NCBI GenBank assembly: GCA_050256015.1
Contig: JBFWIL010000181.1
Location: forward strand, 1-5,374
Direction of reading: 5' to 3'
From: JBFWIL01 sp050256015
GTDB taxonomy: Bacteria > Bacteroidota > Bacteroidia > Bacteroidales > Prolixibacteraceae
DNA length: 5,374 nt
In this document: positions 1 through 5,076 of the stretch, piece by piece
Position numbering within the stretch: the first letter of the stretch is position 1
How the letters are laid out: each line of letters begins with the position of its first letter
Translations under genes and position numbers: made by a program
The notes under the pieces: generated by a model
What the model saw: the letters and a program-made list of their open reading frames with translations, nothing else
Told to the model about the DNA's origin: nothing
Databases searched by the model: none

Positions 1-699
1 CATCCATTTTTCGTCTACGGGAATGTGAAGCCTGATATATGCCGCTTCGGGACAGGCAGGGAAAAAAACCTTTCCGTGCATGGAATAATTGCATTCCAGG
101 GTGGTTTTCCGGATAGCCGAATTTTCCCAGGCTTCACGGAGTTCATTCAGGTTTCGGGTTTCAAATTCGTTTGCTGCTCCGGACGCAAATACCGACGCCT
201 GTATTGCTCCGGAAACCGGTTCGGCAATATAGTCGTTGCGCGGGTTGTCATCGGTAGCCAGGATAACGCCGGTGGCTACATCGGCACCGATAGCCATCAG
301 TGAGATGCCCAGCTGGTTCTTGCTGCGTGCTTCGTTGACGGAGAGCTCCCGGTCAATCTCCAGTAATTGCGTTTCCGGATCCAGGGCAGGGGGCGATGTA
401 TTGCCAAGGGCATGCATTGCCGAGTCCAGAGGCGTGTAACAATAATTTGCCGGATCGATAAGAATGGGCAGGTTGGAACGGTTTCTGATGTGGAAATCAA
501 AGAGGTACTGTCCGTTGTTCGTCAGGTCAAAGCCCACTTCATAACTGATCCCGTCTACGGAATCGCACAGAAGAGCCTGTCCGTAGAACCATTTGTCGGC
601 TTCTCTTTCGGGTACCAGTTTTACGATATGAGCAGGTGTGTAACAGCCCTGCATGGCCAGTCCGGCCAGTAAAATAAAGCTATAGATCCTGATCCGCAT
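1..699 (-). CDS. Putative lipoprotein of unknown function (C-terminus cut by window edge)
   Basis: The frame is open from an ATG at 699 to the window edge, giving 233 residues with no stop, so the 3' end is missing. The N-terminus is a lipoprotein signal: two arginines, a hydrophobic stretch (residues 6-16), then M-Q-G-C with the candidate lipidated cysteine at 19. This suggests membrane anchoring on the periplasmic or outer face. The -3 Met and -2 Gln make a loose lipobox, as is common in Bacteroidetes. The mature part holds a W-F-Y-G motif (37-40), a segment ending I-R-N-R-S-N-L-P-I-L-I-D-P (71-83) that suggests a beta-sandwich, a small-residue-rich hydrophobic stretch (131-149) and a C-terminal R-K-T-T-L segment (198-201) followed by beta-strand-like sequence. 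The general plan resembles hypothetical lipoproteins of Bacteroidetes from memory; no function is known to me. It follows the DUF4097-type gene after 44 bp and could be a late gene of that operon or separately transcribed. Confidence 0.82.
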   Translation of the reverse strand, partial: MRIRIYSFILLAGLAMQGCYTPAHIVKLVPEREADKWFYGQALLCDSVDGISYEVGFDLTNNGQYLFDFHIRNRSNLPILIDPANYCYTPLDSAMHALGNTSPPALDPETQLLEIDRELSVNEARSKNQLGISLMAIGADVATGVILATDDNPRNDYIAEPVSGAIQASVFASGAANEFETRNLNELREAWENSAIRKTTLECNYSMHGKVFFPACPEAAYIRLHIPVDEKWM

Positions 700-704
700 A
701 GGCT

Positions 705-713
705 TGACTTAAT
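705..713 (-). promoter_or_regulatory. AT-rich translation leader ATTAAGTCA before the lipoprotein gene
   Basis: ATTAAGTCA on the minus strand ends 5 nt before the ATG at 699. No Shine-Dalgarno sequence is visible, which is usual for Bacteroidetes, where an A/T-rich leader often serves initiation. The same nine bases occur 6 nt before the ATG of the anti-sigma-like gene (2332-2340), and both are preceded by AACAATTAA. A shared role is inference. Confidence 0.3.
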
Positions 714-723
714 TTAATTGTTG

Positions 724-731
724 CAAAGATA
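724..731 (-). promoter_or_regulatory. Candidate Bacteroidetes -7 promoter element for the lipoprotein gene
   Basis: The minus strand reads TATCTTTG, an exact match to the Bacteroidetes housekeeping -7 consensus TAnnTTTG, about 25 nt upstream of the ATG at 699. The expected -33 TTTG is not present; the best candidate at the right distance is CTGG, a two-of-four match. The box overlaps the 3' arm of a small hairpin, so it may instead be part of an RNA structure. Treat it as possible only. Confidence 0.35.
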
Positions 732-749
732 GGTTTTTTGAGCCTATCT
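727..749 (-). terminator. Small hairpin spanning the end of the DUF4097-type gene (weak terminator or attenuator)
   Basis: AGATAGG (read on the minus strand, from 749) pairs perfectly with CCTATCT (ending at 727) across a 9-nt loop, CTCAAAAAA. The stop codon of the upstream gene lies within the 5' arm. Only three T residues follow, so strong intrinsic termination is unlikely. It may cause partial termination between the solenoid gene and the lipoprotein gene, or protect the upstream 3' end. Confidence 0.3.
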
Positions 750-1781
750 GTCCAGTTTTACATCCCCGTAACGGCTGCGAATCATCACTTTTTGCCCGGC
801 TTCAGGCTGGCCTACCTTGCCCAGCAGCCTGAAACGATGACTTTCCCGGCTGCGGTCGCCGCGGAATCGTTCGTCCGGATACCTGATCTCGCAGTATTCG
901 CATTCGGCGTCCAGATCATAGGAAACCTCCTGCATGTTTGCGGATATGCCTCCGTAACTGCTGGTGATCTCCAGGGAACGGAAAGCCGGACTGACCCGTT
1001 CAATACGCACCGAACCATAGGAAGAGTCAAGTTTTATCTGTCTGCCAAGCAGTCCGATTGTATAATTTGTGTATCTGGAACTGGCTTCCAGCTTTTCTGT
1101 TTTTTCCAGGCTTATGCCGTCATATTTGGAATCCAGCTTCAGGGAACCCGTCTTGCCGACATTTAATCCGCTGTATTTGGAGTTCAGCTCCAGGTATTCT
1201 GCGGAACGGAGGTACAGCTTGCTGTATCTGATGGCCCCGTGCAGCTGGTCAACGGTACTGATGTCGGCTTTGCCGTATGCCAGGTCGAGCCATACCGGAA
1301 TTTGCTGACGGGGCTGAAGCTTCCCGGCAGTAAGGCTTCCGTAGGCCAGGATAAAACGGCCCCTGCCCTCCAGGTCCTGGAGAACCACATTACCGAACTT
1401 ATTGCTAATTGTCAGGTCGCGGTCGCGGGGAATATTGACAAGGTAATCTACAGAAAAGCTTCCGTTGCCCCGGAAATTGCTGCTGAAGAGAGTCTCTACC
1501 TTAAGCAGTCCCCCGCTTCTGCGGATGTCTGTGCTGATCTGTCCCAGCAGGCGCTCTGCCCGGGAGGCGCTCATATTTTTAACGGTGATCTTCATATCTA
1601 CGGTTACCGAATCTCCTCCGGTATCCCGGATTTCCACCAGCCCGAACTTGTTCGACAGGTCAAGGGCCGTGATCTGTGATTTGGGGTAGGCCCTGTGTTC
1701 GCATTTTACATATTCGGCAGCCCGGAGATTTACGGACAAACAAAGCAATGACAGGGCAAGCAGTTTAAAGGTCGATTTCAT
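744..1781 (-). CDS. Secreted DUF4097-type (putative adhesin-like) beta-solenoid protein
   Basis: This 345-residue protein starts with a signal peptide (residues 1 to about 22: M-K-S-T-F-K, hydrophobic core, likely cleavage near L-R-A-A). C14 has leucine at -1, so it is not a lipobox. The body is built of short beta-strand repeats with a small residue, one residue, then Y or F and often G: F46, F129, Y147, Y169, Y186, Y203, Y220, Y237, Y255, Y276 and Y338. Such repeats are typical of the DUF4097/DUF2807 'putative adhesin' type of right-handed beta-solenoid. Function is not established; 'adhesin' is a family label. The protein should act in the periplasm or at the cell surface. A C-E-Y-C motif (294-297) and C27 could form disulfides. 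It is the third gene of the ECF sigma operon, its first 17 bp overlap the anti-sigma-like gene, and it has a strong Shine-Dalgarno sequence, so its translation is probably tuned within the operon. The family call is from repeat pattern and context. Confidence 0.85.
   Translation of the reverse strand: MKSTFKLLALSLLCLSVNLRAAEYVKCEHRAYPKSQITALDLSNKFGLVEIRDTGGDSVTVDMKITVKNMSASRAERLLGQISTDIRRSGGLLKVETLFSSNFRGNGSFSVDYLVNIPRDRDLTISNKFGNVVLQDLEGRGRFILAYGSLTAGKLQPRQQIPVWLDLAYGKADISTVDQLHGAIRYSKLYLRSAEYLELNSKYSGLNVGKTGSLKLDSKYDGISLEKTEKLEASSRYTNYTIGLLGRQIKLDSSYGSVRIERVSPAFRSLEITSSYGGISANMQEVSYDLDAECEYCEIRYPDERFRGDRSRESHRFRLLGKVGQPEAGQKVMIRSRYGDVKLDR
1029..1283 (-). repeat. Tandem 17-residue (51 bp) coding repeats in the solenoid protein
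   Basis: Five consecutive units cover residues 167-251, with the key tyrosine at 169, 186, 203, 220 and 237, exactly 17 residues apart. Units begin L-A-Y-G, I-R-Y-S, S-K-Y-S, S-K-Y-D and S-R-Y-T, each followed by alternating hydrophobic residues. At DNA level the identity is partial: TCCAAATA recurs 51 bp apart in units three and four. Flanking units at 18-22 residues extend the same pattern. The regular period is what one expects of one beta-helix rung per unit. Confidence 0.75.
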
Positions 1782-2325
1782 GTTTTCCCTCCTTTTCTGG
1801 TTTAGATTGTTTCAGTTTTTGGATAATGAGCCTGATGATGTTCAACCGGGTCTGGTATACCTCCAGCATGGCACTTATCACCCGTTCGTCATCCGGACTG
1901 GCCTGCAGCTCTTTTTGTAAGCGGGCACAGGTCTGTTCGAATTCACGTATTTCCGTTTCCATAAGCTGCTGCTCTTTTTCGGGTATCATTCCTTCACGAA
2001 GCAGCTCTTTCCATTGTGTCATACCCTGGCTGATGGAATTTAGGTAGTAGGTTTTTGCCTCGGCATATTCGCCGGGCAGTAACGGCAGGGTAGATTCTTT
2101 ATACTTGTTTTCTATATGGTCCGGTTGTAAGGCTGTCCGGATCTGGTTGCCTGCCAGGATGATAATTAACACGGCCGCAGCCATCTCCAACACAAGACGC
2201 CGGTTTATCTTTTTTTTGGCAGACTTGTCCAGTTTTTGTCTGAAGCGTTCGGAATGACCTTCTGCCGGTTCCTCCTCGAAGCTTTCCCTGTTTTCCCGGA
2301 TAATTTTTTCCCATGGGTCTTTCAT
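1765..2325 (-). CDS. Single-pass membrane protein of an ECF operon, likely anti-sigma factor
   Basis: The 186-residue protein has a charged cytoplasmic N-terminus containing E-G-H-S-E-R-F (22-28), a motif I associate with small membrane proteins next to ECF sigma genes in Bacteroidetes. A basic patch A-K-K-K-I-N-R-R (36-43) precedes one membrane segment (about 44-62), which by the positive-inside rule puts the C-terminal ~124 residues outside. That part is helical and charged, with coiled-coil-like stretches (about 105-142 and 147-173). The zinc-binding HxxxCxxC motif of classical anti-sigma domains is absent, so the anti-sigma role rests on context and family resemblance. Start choice: an in-frame GTG at 2331 would add two residues, but the ATG at 2325 has a leader matching that of the lipoprotein gene. 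It begins 10 bp after the sigma gene and its end overlaps the next gene by 17 bp, indicating co-transcription and probable translational coupling. Confidence 0.82.
   Translation of the reverse strand: MKDPWEKIIRENRESFEEEPAEGHSERFRQKLDKSAKKKINRRLVLEMAAAVLIIILAGNQIRTALQPDHIENKYKESTLPLLPGEYAEAKTYYLNSISQGMTQWKELLREGMIPEKEQQLMETEIREFEQTCARLQKELQASPDDERVISAMLEVYQTRLNIIRLIIQKLKQSKPEKEGKHEIDL
1787..1793 (-). promoter_or_regulatory. Strong Shine-Dalgarno site for the DUF4097-type gene
   Basis: The minus strand reads AGGAGGG ending 5 nt before the ATG at 1781. It lies inside the coding sequence of the upstream anti-sigma-like gene, where it encodes part of a Lys/Glu/Gly-rich tail. It fixes the start at 1781. 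A near-perfect site is unusual here: the other starts in this window have no Shine-Dalgarno sequence. Confidence 0.75.
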
Positions 2326-2331
2326 CTTCAC

Positions 2332-2340
2332 TGACTTAAT
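2332..2340 (-). promoter_or_regulatory. AT-rich translation leader ATTAAGTCA before the anti-sigma-like gene
   Basis: ATTAAGTCA ends 6 nt before the ATG at 2325 and includes the stop codon (TAA) of the sigma factor gene. It matches the leader of the lipoprotein gene at 705-713 with almost the same spacing, which favours the ATG over the GTG at 2331. No Shine-Dalgarno sequence is visible. Confidence 0.3.
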
Positions 2341-2872
2341 TGTTATAAATAAGTTCCTGACGGCTCAGTTTGCTTTTTAATTTTTGTTTTGCCCTAAGCA
2401 ACTGGGACCGTGAGGAGCCGGGACTGATCTGCAAAATCCCGGCAATTTCTCCGTGGTCATAGCCTTCCAGGTAATACAAGCTGAACACCACGCGATAACC
2501 TGCAGGCAGTTCCATAAGCGCCTGACGCAACGTTCCGGCATTAAGCCGGGGGGGGGCTGCTTCCGGTTCTTTCGCTTCTGCGGTAACACTCTCGTTGAGC
2601 TCTTCAAAGACCGGTTTTTGTTTACGCAGGACATCGAGGGAACGGTTAATTACTATTTTTTTCAGCCAGGCTCCGAAACTGACTTTTCTTGAATAGGTTC
2701 CTAGTTTGCCGAAGGCGCTCAAAAAAGCCTCCTGCATTATGTCTTCTGCTTCACATGAGTCGCCGACGATGCGCAGGGCCGTGTTGTACATCGCCTTGTA
2801 ATATAACTTGTACAGATCAAACTGGGCTTTTCGGTCCCCCTTTCTGCAGCGGTTAATCAGATCCTGGTGCAT
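2336..2872 (-). CDS. RNA polymerase ECF-type sigma-70 factor
   Basis: This 178-residue protein has the ECF layout. Region 2 (about 5-84) shows a C-R-K-G-D-R-K-A-Q start, the E-A-E-D-I-M-Q-E-A-F core-binding motif (41-50), and G-A-W-L-K-K-I-V-I-N-R (67-77) before the -10 recognition part. A Pro/Ala/Glu-rich linker (about 88-112) leads to region 4 (about 114-170), with E-L-P-A-G-Y-R-V-V-F (121-130), E-I-A-G-I-L (142-147) and a helix-turn-helix ending in S-R-S-Q-L-L-R-A-K (154-162). It would direct RNA polymerase to a small regulon, probably including its own operon. Start choice: an in-frame TTG at 2908 would add 12 residues, but the ATG at 2872 gives the usual ECF N-terminus and leaves room for the promoter at 2921-2947. 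The linker is encoded over a run of nine C residues (2548-2556). Its regulator is probably the membrane protein encoded directly downstream. Confidence 0.93.
   Translation of the reverse strand: MHQDLINRCRKGDRKAQFDLYKLYYKAMYNTALRIVGDSCEAEDIMQEAFLSAFGKLGTYSRKVSFGAWLKKIVINRSLDVLRKQKPVFEELNESVTAEAKEPEAAPPRLNAGTLRQALMELPAGYRVVFSLYYLEGYDHGEIAGILQISPGSSRSQLLRAKQKLKSKLSRQELIYNN
2548..2556 (-). repeat. Nine-base poly-C tract inside the sigma factor gene
   Basis: Nine consecutive C residues on the coding strand (nine G on the plus strand) encode parts of A106-P107-P108-R109 in the linker between regions 2 and 4. In this copy the frame is intact. Loss of one C would put the downstream part in a frame that stays open to a stop ending at 2377 and removes all of region 4. 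Confidence 0.9.
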
Positions 2873-2920
2873 ATTTTGGTATAACGCCTTCAAGCCTTTT
2901 GCTATCAATTCTGTCTAAAG

Positions 2921-2947
2921 GACGTTAAGCCGGCATAAAATGTTGCA
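2921..2947 (-). promoter_or_regulatory. Candidate ECF-type promoter of the sigma factor operon
   Basis: The minus strand carries TGCAACATTTT (2947-2937) and, 17 nt after its AAC core, CGTC (2924-2921). An AAC-containing -35 box and a CGTC-type -10 box 16-17 nt apart are characteristic of ECF sigma promoters in general. Transcription would begin near 2913-2917, giving a leader of about 40-45 nt before the ATG at 2872. Autoregulation by the encoded sigma factor is the natural inference. Confidence 0.55.
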
Positions 2948-2958
2948 TATCCCGTTCG

Positions 2959-2978
2959 TTTTTCTTCCGGAAAAAAAA
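2959..2978. repeat. Imperfect 20-bp palindrome upstream of the sigma promoter
   Basis: The two halves, TTTTTCTTCC and GGAAAAAAAA, are complementary at nine of ten pairs and meet at CCGG without a loop. The site lies 11 bp upstream of the -35-like box and could be an operator or simply A/T-tract DNA that helps the promoter. Its A run is also the T run of the weak terminator after nspC. Confidence 0.35.
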
Positions 2979-3011
2979 TTATATACGCGGCAGTTCTTGT
3001 ATCTTGTGCCG
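2971..3011 (-). terminator. Weak intrinsic terminator candidate after nspC
   Basis: On the minus strand CGGCA (3011-3007) can pair with TGCCG (2992-2988) over a 14-nt loop, followed about 9 nt later by eight T residues (2978-2971). The stem is short and the T run is not directly adjacent, so termination is plausible but may be leaky. It is the only terminator-like structure between the metabolic operon and the sigma operon. Confidence 0.35.
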
Positions 3012-3016
3012 GCCTG

Positions 3017-4162
3017 TTAACTGAGCTTGCCTTTGTAGTCTTCGTAGCCAAACTGCCTGATAAGCTGAAATTCACCGTTTGGACGTATTATGCCGATGGA
3101 CGGGTGTCTTACTCCGTTGAAAAAGGTGGTCTTGACCATGGTATAGTGGATCATGTCTTCCAGTATCAGTTCATCTCCCGGCTGCAGTTCTTCTTCAAAA
3201 GACCAGGAACCGTAATAATCGCCGCTCAGGCAGCTGCTACCGCCCATGCGGTAAGTGGGTTTTCCTGCTTCGGGTACGGAACACGCATGGCGTATACGCG
3301 GCTGATAGGGCATTTCCAGGCAGTCGGGCATGTGAGCGGCAAAGGACACGTCTAGCACGGCCGTTTTTATTCCGCTGTTTTCTACCACATCCAGGACGGT
3401 TGTTTTCAGGAAACCCGTTTCCCAGGCAAAGGCACTTCCCGGTTCCAGTATCACTTTCAGATGCGGATAGCGTTGACGAAAACCCCGCAGCAGGCCGATC
3501 AGATGTTCCGTATCATAACCCTTTCGGGTCATCAGGTGTCCCCCGCCCATGTTGATCCATTTTGCCTGCCGGAGCAGGTAACCGAATTTTTGCTCCACGG
3601 CAGTCAGGGTTTTTTCCAGCTCGGAAGAAGATGATTCGCAGAGCGTATGAAAATGCAGTCCGTCCACTCCTTCAGGCAGCTTTTCTCCCAGCCGGGAGGC
3701 AACGATACCCAGCCGGGACCCCGGGGCACAGGGATTGTACAGTTCGGGTTCCACTTCCGAATATTCCGGGTTAATCCTAAGTCCGACACCCATCCTTTTT
3801 CCCGAGCTCCGGATAAGGGGGTAAAACCGCTGATACTGACCTAGCGAGTTGAAGGTGATGTAACCCGACAAACGGATAAGCCCGGGAAAAGAACAGGGTT
3901 CGTAGGCCGGGGCATAGGTGTGCGCCTGAGTTTTCATTTCTTCCGCGCACAGGCGGGCTTCATTCAGCGAGCTGGCTGCTGCTCCGTCAACATATTCCCG
4001 TACAACGGGAAAAGCTTTCCACATGGCAAATCCCTTGAATGCCGGGATGATGTTTACCCCGGCCCTTTCGGCTACCGAACGGATCAGGCTGAGATTATTT
4101 CGCAGCAGCTTTTCTTCGAGCACAAAACAGGGAGAGGGTATTTCCGGGAATTCCCTATACAT
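3017..4162 (-). CDS. nspC: Carboxynorspermidine/carboxyspermidine decarboxylase
   Basis: This cytoplasmic PLP enzyme of the fold-type III (alanine racemase-like) decarboxylases removes the carboxyl group from carboxynorspermidine or carboxyspermidine, the last step of the aspartate-semialdehyde route to norspermidine/spermidine. The 381 residues match the family's length. Visible landmarks: P-A-F-K-G-F-A (40-46) with the PLP lysine K43 and W48 nearby; D-G-A-A-A-S-S-L-N-E-A-R (59-70); R-I-N-P-E-Y-S (129-135); C-A-P-G-S-R-L-G (145-152); G-L-H-F-H-T-L-C-E (168-176); the phosphate-binding M-G-G-G-H (205-209); E-P-G-S-A-F-A-W (240-247); D-V-S-F-A-A-H-M-P-D (271-280); and G-G-S-S-C-L-S-G-D (307-315) with the active-site cysteine C311. 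The last two motifs separate it from diaminopimelate decarboxylase (LysA). In gut Bacteroidetes the natural product is spermidine, so carboxyspermidine may be the real substrate. It starts 19 bp after dapA, implying one transcript. The dehydrogenase partner is not in the window. Confidence 0.94.
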   Translation of the reverse strand: MYREFPEIPSPCFVLEEKLLRNNLSLIRSVAERAGVNIIPAFKGFAMWKAFPVVREYVDGAAASSLNEARLCAEEMKTQAHTYAPAYEPCSFPGLIRLSGYITFNSLGQYQRFYPLIRSSGKRMGVGLRINPEYSEVEPELYNPCAPGSRLGIVASRLGEKLPEGVDGLHFHTLCESSSSELEKTLTAVEQKFGYLLRQAKWINMGGGHLMTRKGYDTEHLIGLLRGFRQRYPHLKVILEPGSAFAWETGFLKTTVLDVVENSGIKTAVLDVSFAAHMPDCLEMPYQPRIRHACSVPEAGKPTYRMGGSSCLSGDYYGSWSFEEELQPGDELILEDMIHYTMVKTTFFNGVRHPSIGIIRPNGEFQLIRQFGYEDYKGKLS

Positions 4163-4181
4163 TTGGAGCGGATTTAGATTG

Positions 4182-5069
4182 TCAGCGGGCTTCTATTTGC
4201 TCCATTTCTTTTTCCATAGCCCCGTATAGTTCCCTGCTTACCGGGGTCAGGGGAAGCCGTACGGTGTTGGAGGCTTTTCCGGTGATTTCCATCAATGCCT
4301 TGATGCCTGCCGGATTTCCCTCGCGGAACAGCAGCCGGAACAGCCGGCTGAGCTGCAGGTGTATTTTTCTGGCCTGCACAAAATTACCTTCTGAGGCCAT
4401 ATGGACCAGTTCGGCCATATGTCCGGGAACAGCATTGGCCGCAACCGATATTACCCCGGAGCTGCCAAGGGCCATCAGCGGCAGGGTCAGTGCATCGTCG
4501 CCTGAGATCAGGGCAAAATGTTCCGGAGCTTCCCGTATAATGGCAGCAGCCTGGCCAAGGTCGCCTGCCGCTTCCTTAACCGCCACAACGGAGGGACAGG
4601 CTCCGGCCAGACGAAGGGTGGTTTCCCCCAGCATGTTCACGCCGGTGCGTGAAGGCACATTGTAAAGGACAACGGGAACCGGTGAAAACCGGGCTATTTC
4701 CCGGAAATAGGTCTCCAGTCCTTCCTGTGAGGGCTTATTGTAGTAAGGGGTGACCGAAAGAATGCCATTTATGCCGTCAAAATCGGTTTCCCGGATCATC
4801 TTTATAACCCGGGCCGGATCATTACCCCCCATGCCGACGAGCAGGGGAACCCGGCGGTTTATACGGGAACGGATGCAAGCTACTACTTCTTTCTTTTCTG
4901 TGGCCGAGAGGGTGGGAGTTTCAGCTGTAGTCCCCAGTGCCACCAGGTAATCCATCCCTGCCGAGATCTGATCGTCTACAAGTTTTTCCAGCCGGTTATA
5001 ATCAATGGTGTAGTCCGTTTTAAAGGGGGTGATCAGGGCAACCCCCGCCCCCCTGAAAAGTTGTGTCAT
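4182..5069 (-). CDS. dapA: 4-hydroxy-tetrahydrodipicolinate synthase
   Basis: This cytoplasmic TIM-barrel aldolase condenses pyruvate with L-aspartate-4-semialdehyde, the first committed step to diaminopimelate and lysine. The 295 residues match the usual length. Landmarks: G-T-T-A-E-T-P-T-L (46-54) with the active-site threonines T47/T48; T-P-Y-Y-N-K-P (107-113) with the relay tyrosine Y110; Y-N-V-P-S-R-T-G (136-143) with Y136 and the substrate-binding R141; V-K-E-A-A-G (164-169) with the Schiff-base lysine K165; S-G-D-D (189-192); G-V-I-S-V (205-209); and R-L-P-L-T-P (271-276). R141 and the GTT motif argue for DapA rather than N-acetylneuraminate lyase. The alanine in G-T-T-A-E replaces the more common glycine. 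The ATG at 5069 follows the upstream gene by 7 bp without a Shine-Dalgarno sequence, and nspC follows after 19 bp. Codons 6-10 run through G6 and G5 tracts on the coding strand. Confidence 0.97.
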   Translation of the reverse strand: MTQLFRGAGVALITPFKTDYTIDYNRLEKLVDDQISAGMDYLVALGTTAETPTLSATEKKEVVACIRSRINRRVPLLVGMGGNDPARVIKMIRETDFDGINGILSVTPYYNKPSQEGLETYFREIARFSPVPVVLYNVPSRTGVNMLGETTLRLAGACPSVVAVKEAAGDLGQAAAIIREAPEHFALISGDDALTLPLMALGSSGVISVAANAVPGHMAELVHMASEGNFVQARKIHLQLSRLFRLLFREGNPAGIKALMEITGKASNTVRLPLTPVSRELYGAMEKEMEQIEAR

Positions 5070-5076
5070 GGTTGTT

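Noticed and set aside
705..726. TGCAACAATT as a second ECF -35 box before the lipoprotein gene
   Set aside because: No CGTC lies 16-17 nt downstream, and that position would already overlap the start codon.
738..1679. Long plus-strand open frames (142 and 146 codons) antisense to the DUF4097-type gene
   Set aside because: They lack family-like motifs, signal peptide or start context, and lie opposite a gene with clear signal peptide and repeats. They are frame shadows.
2326..2331. GTG start at 2331 for the anti-sigma-like gene
   Set aside because: It would add only two residues. The ATG at 2325 has the better leader spacing, matched by the lipoprotein gene, though GTG cannot be fully excluded.
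2873..2908. TTG start at 2908 for the sigma factor
   Set aside because: The 12 extra residues do not resemble an ECF N-terminus, and a start there would leave almost no leader after the promoter candidate.
2973..2982. TAATTTTT as a Bacteroidetes -7 box upstream of the sigma gene
   Set aside because: It lacks the final G and has no TTTG at the -33 position; it is better read as the T run after the weak hairpin.
3017..4162. Diaminopimelate decarboxylase (lysA) as an alternative for nspC, tempting because dapA is adjacent
   Set aside because: The protein has the NspC-type F-K-G-F-A lysine motif, the S-F-A-A-H-M-P-D segment and G-G-S-S-C-L-S-G-D, and is shorter than typical LysA.
4182..5069. 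N-acetylneuraminate lyase as an alternative for dapA
   Set aside because: G-T-T near the N-terminus and Y-N-V-P-S-R-T-G with the arginine are the DapA pattern, and the operon context is not sialic acid catabolism.
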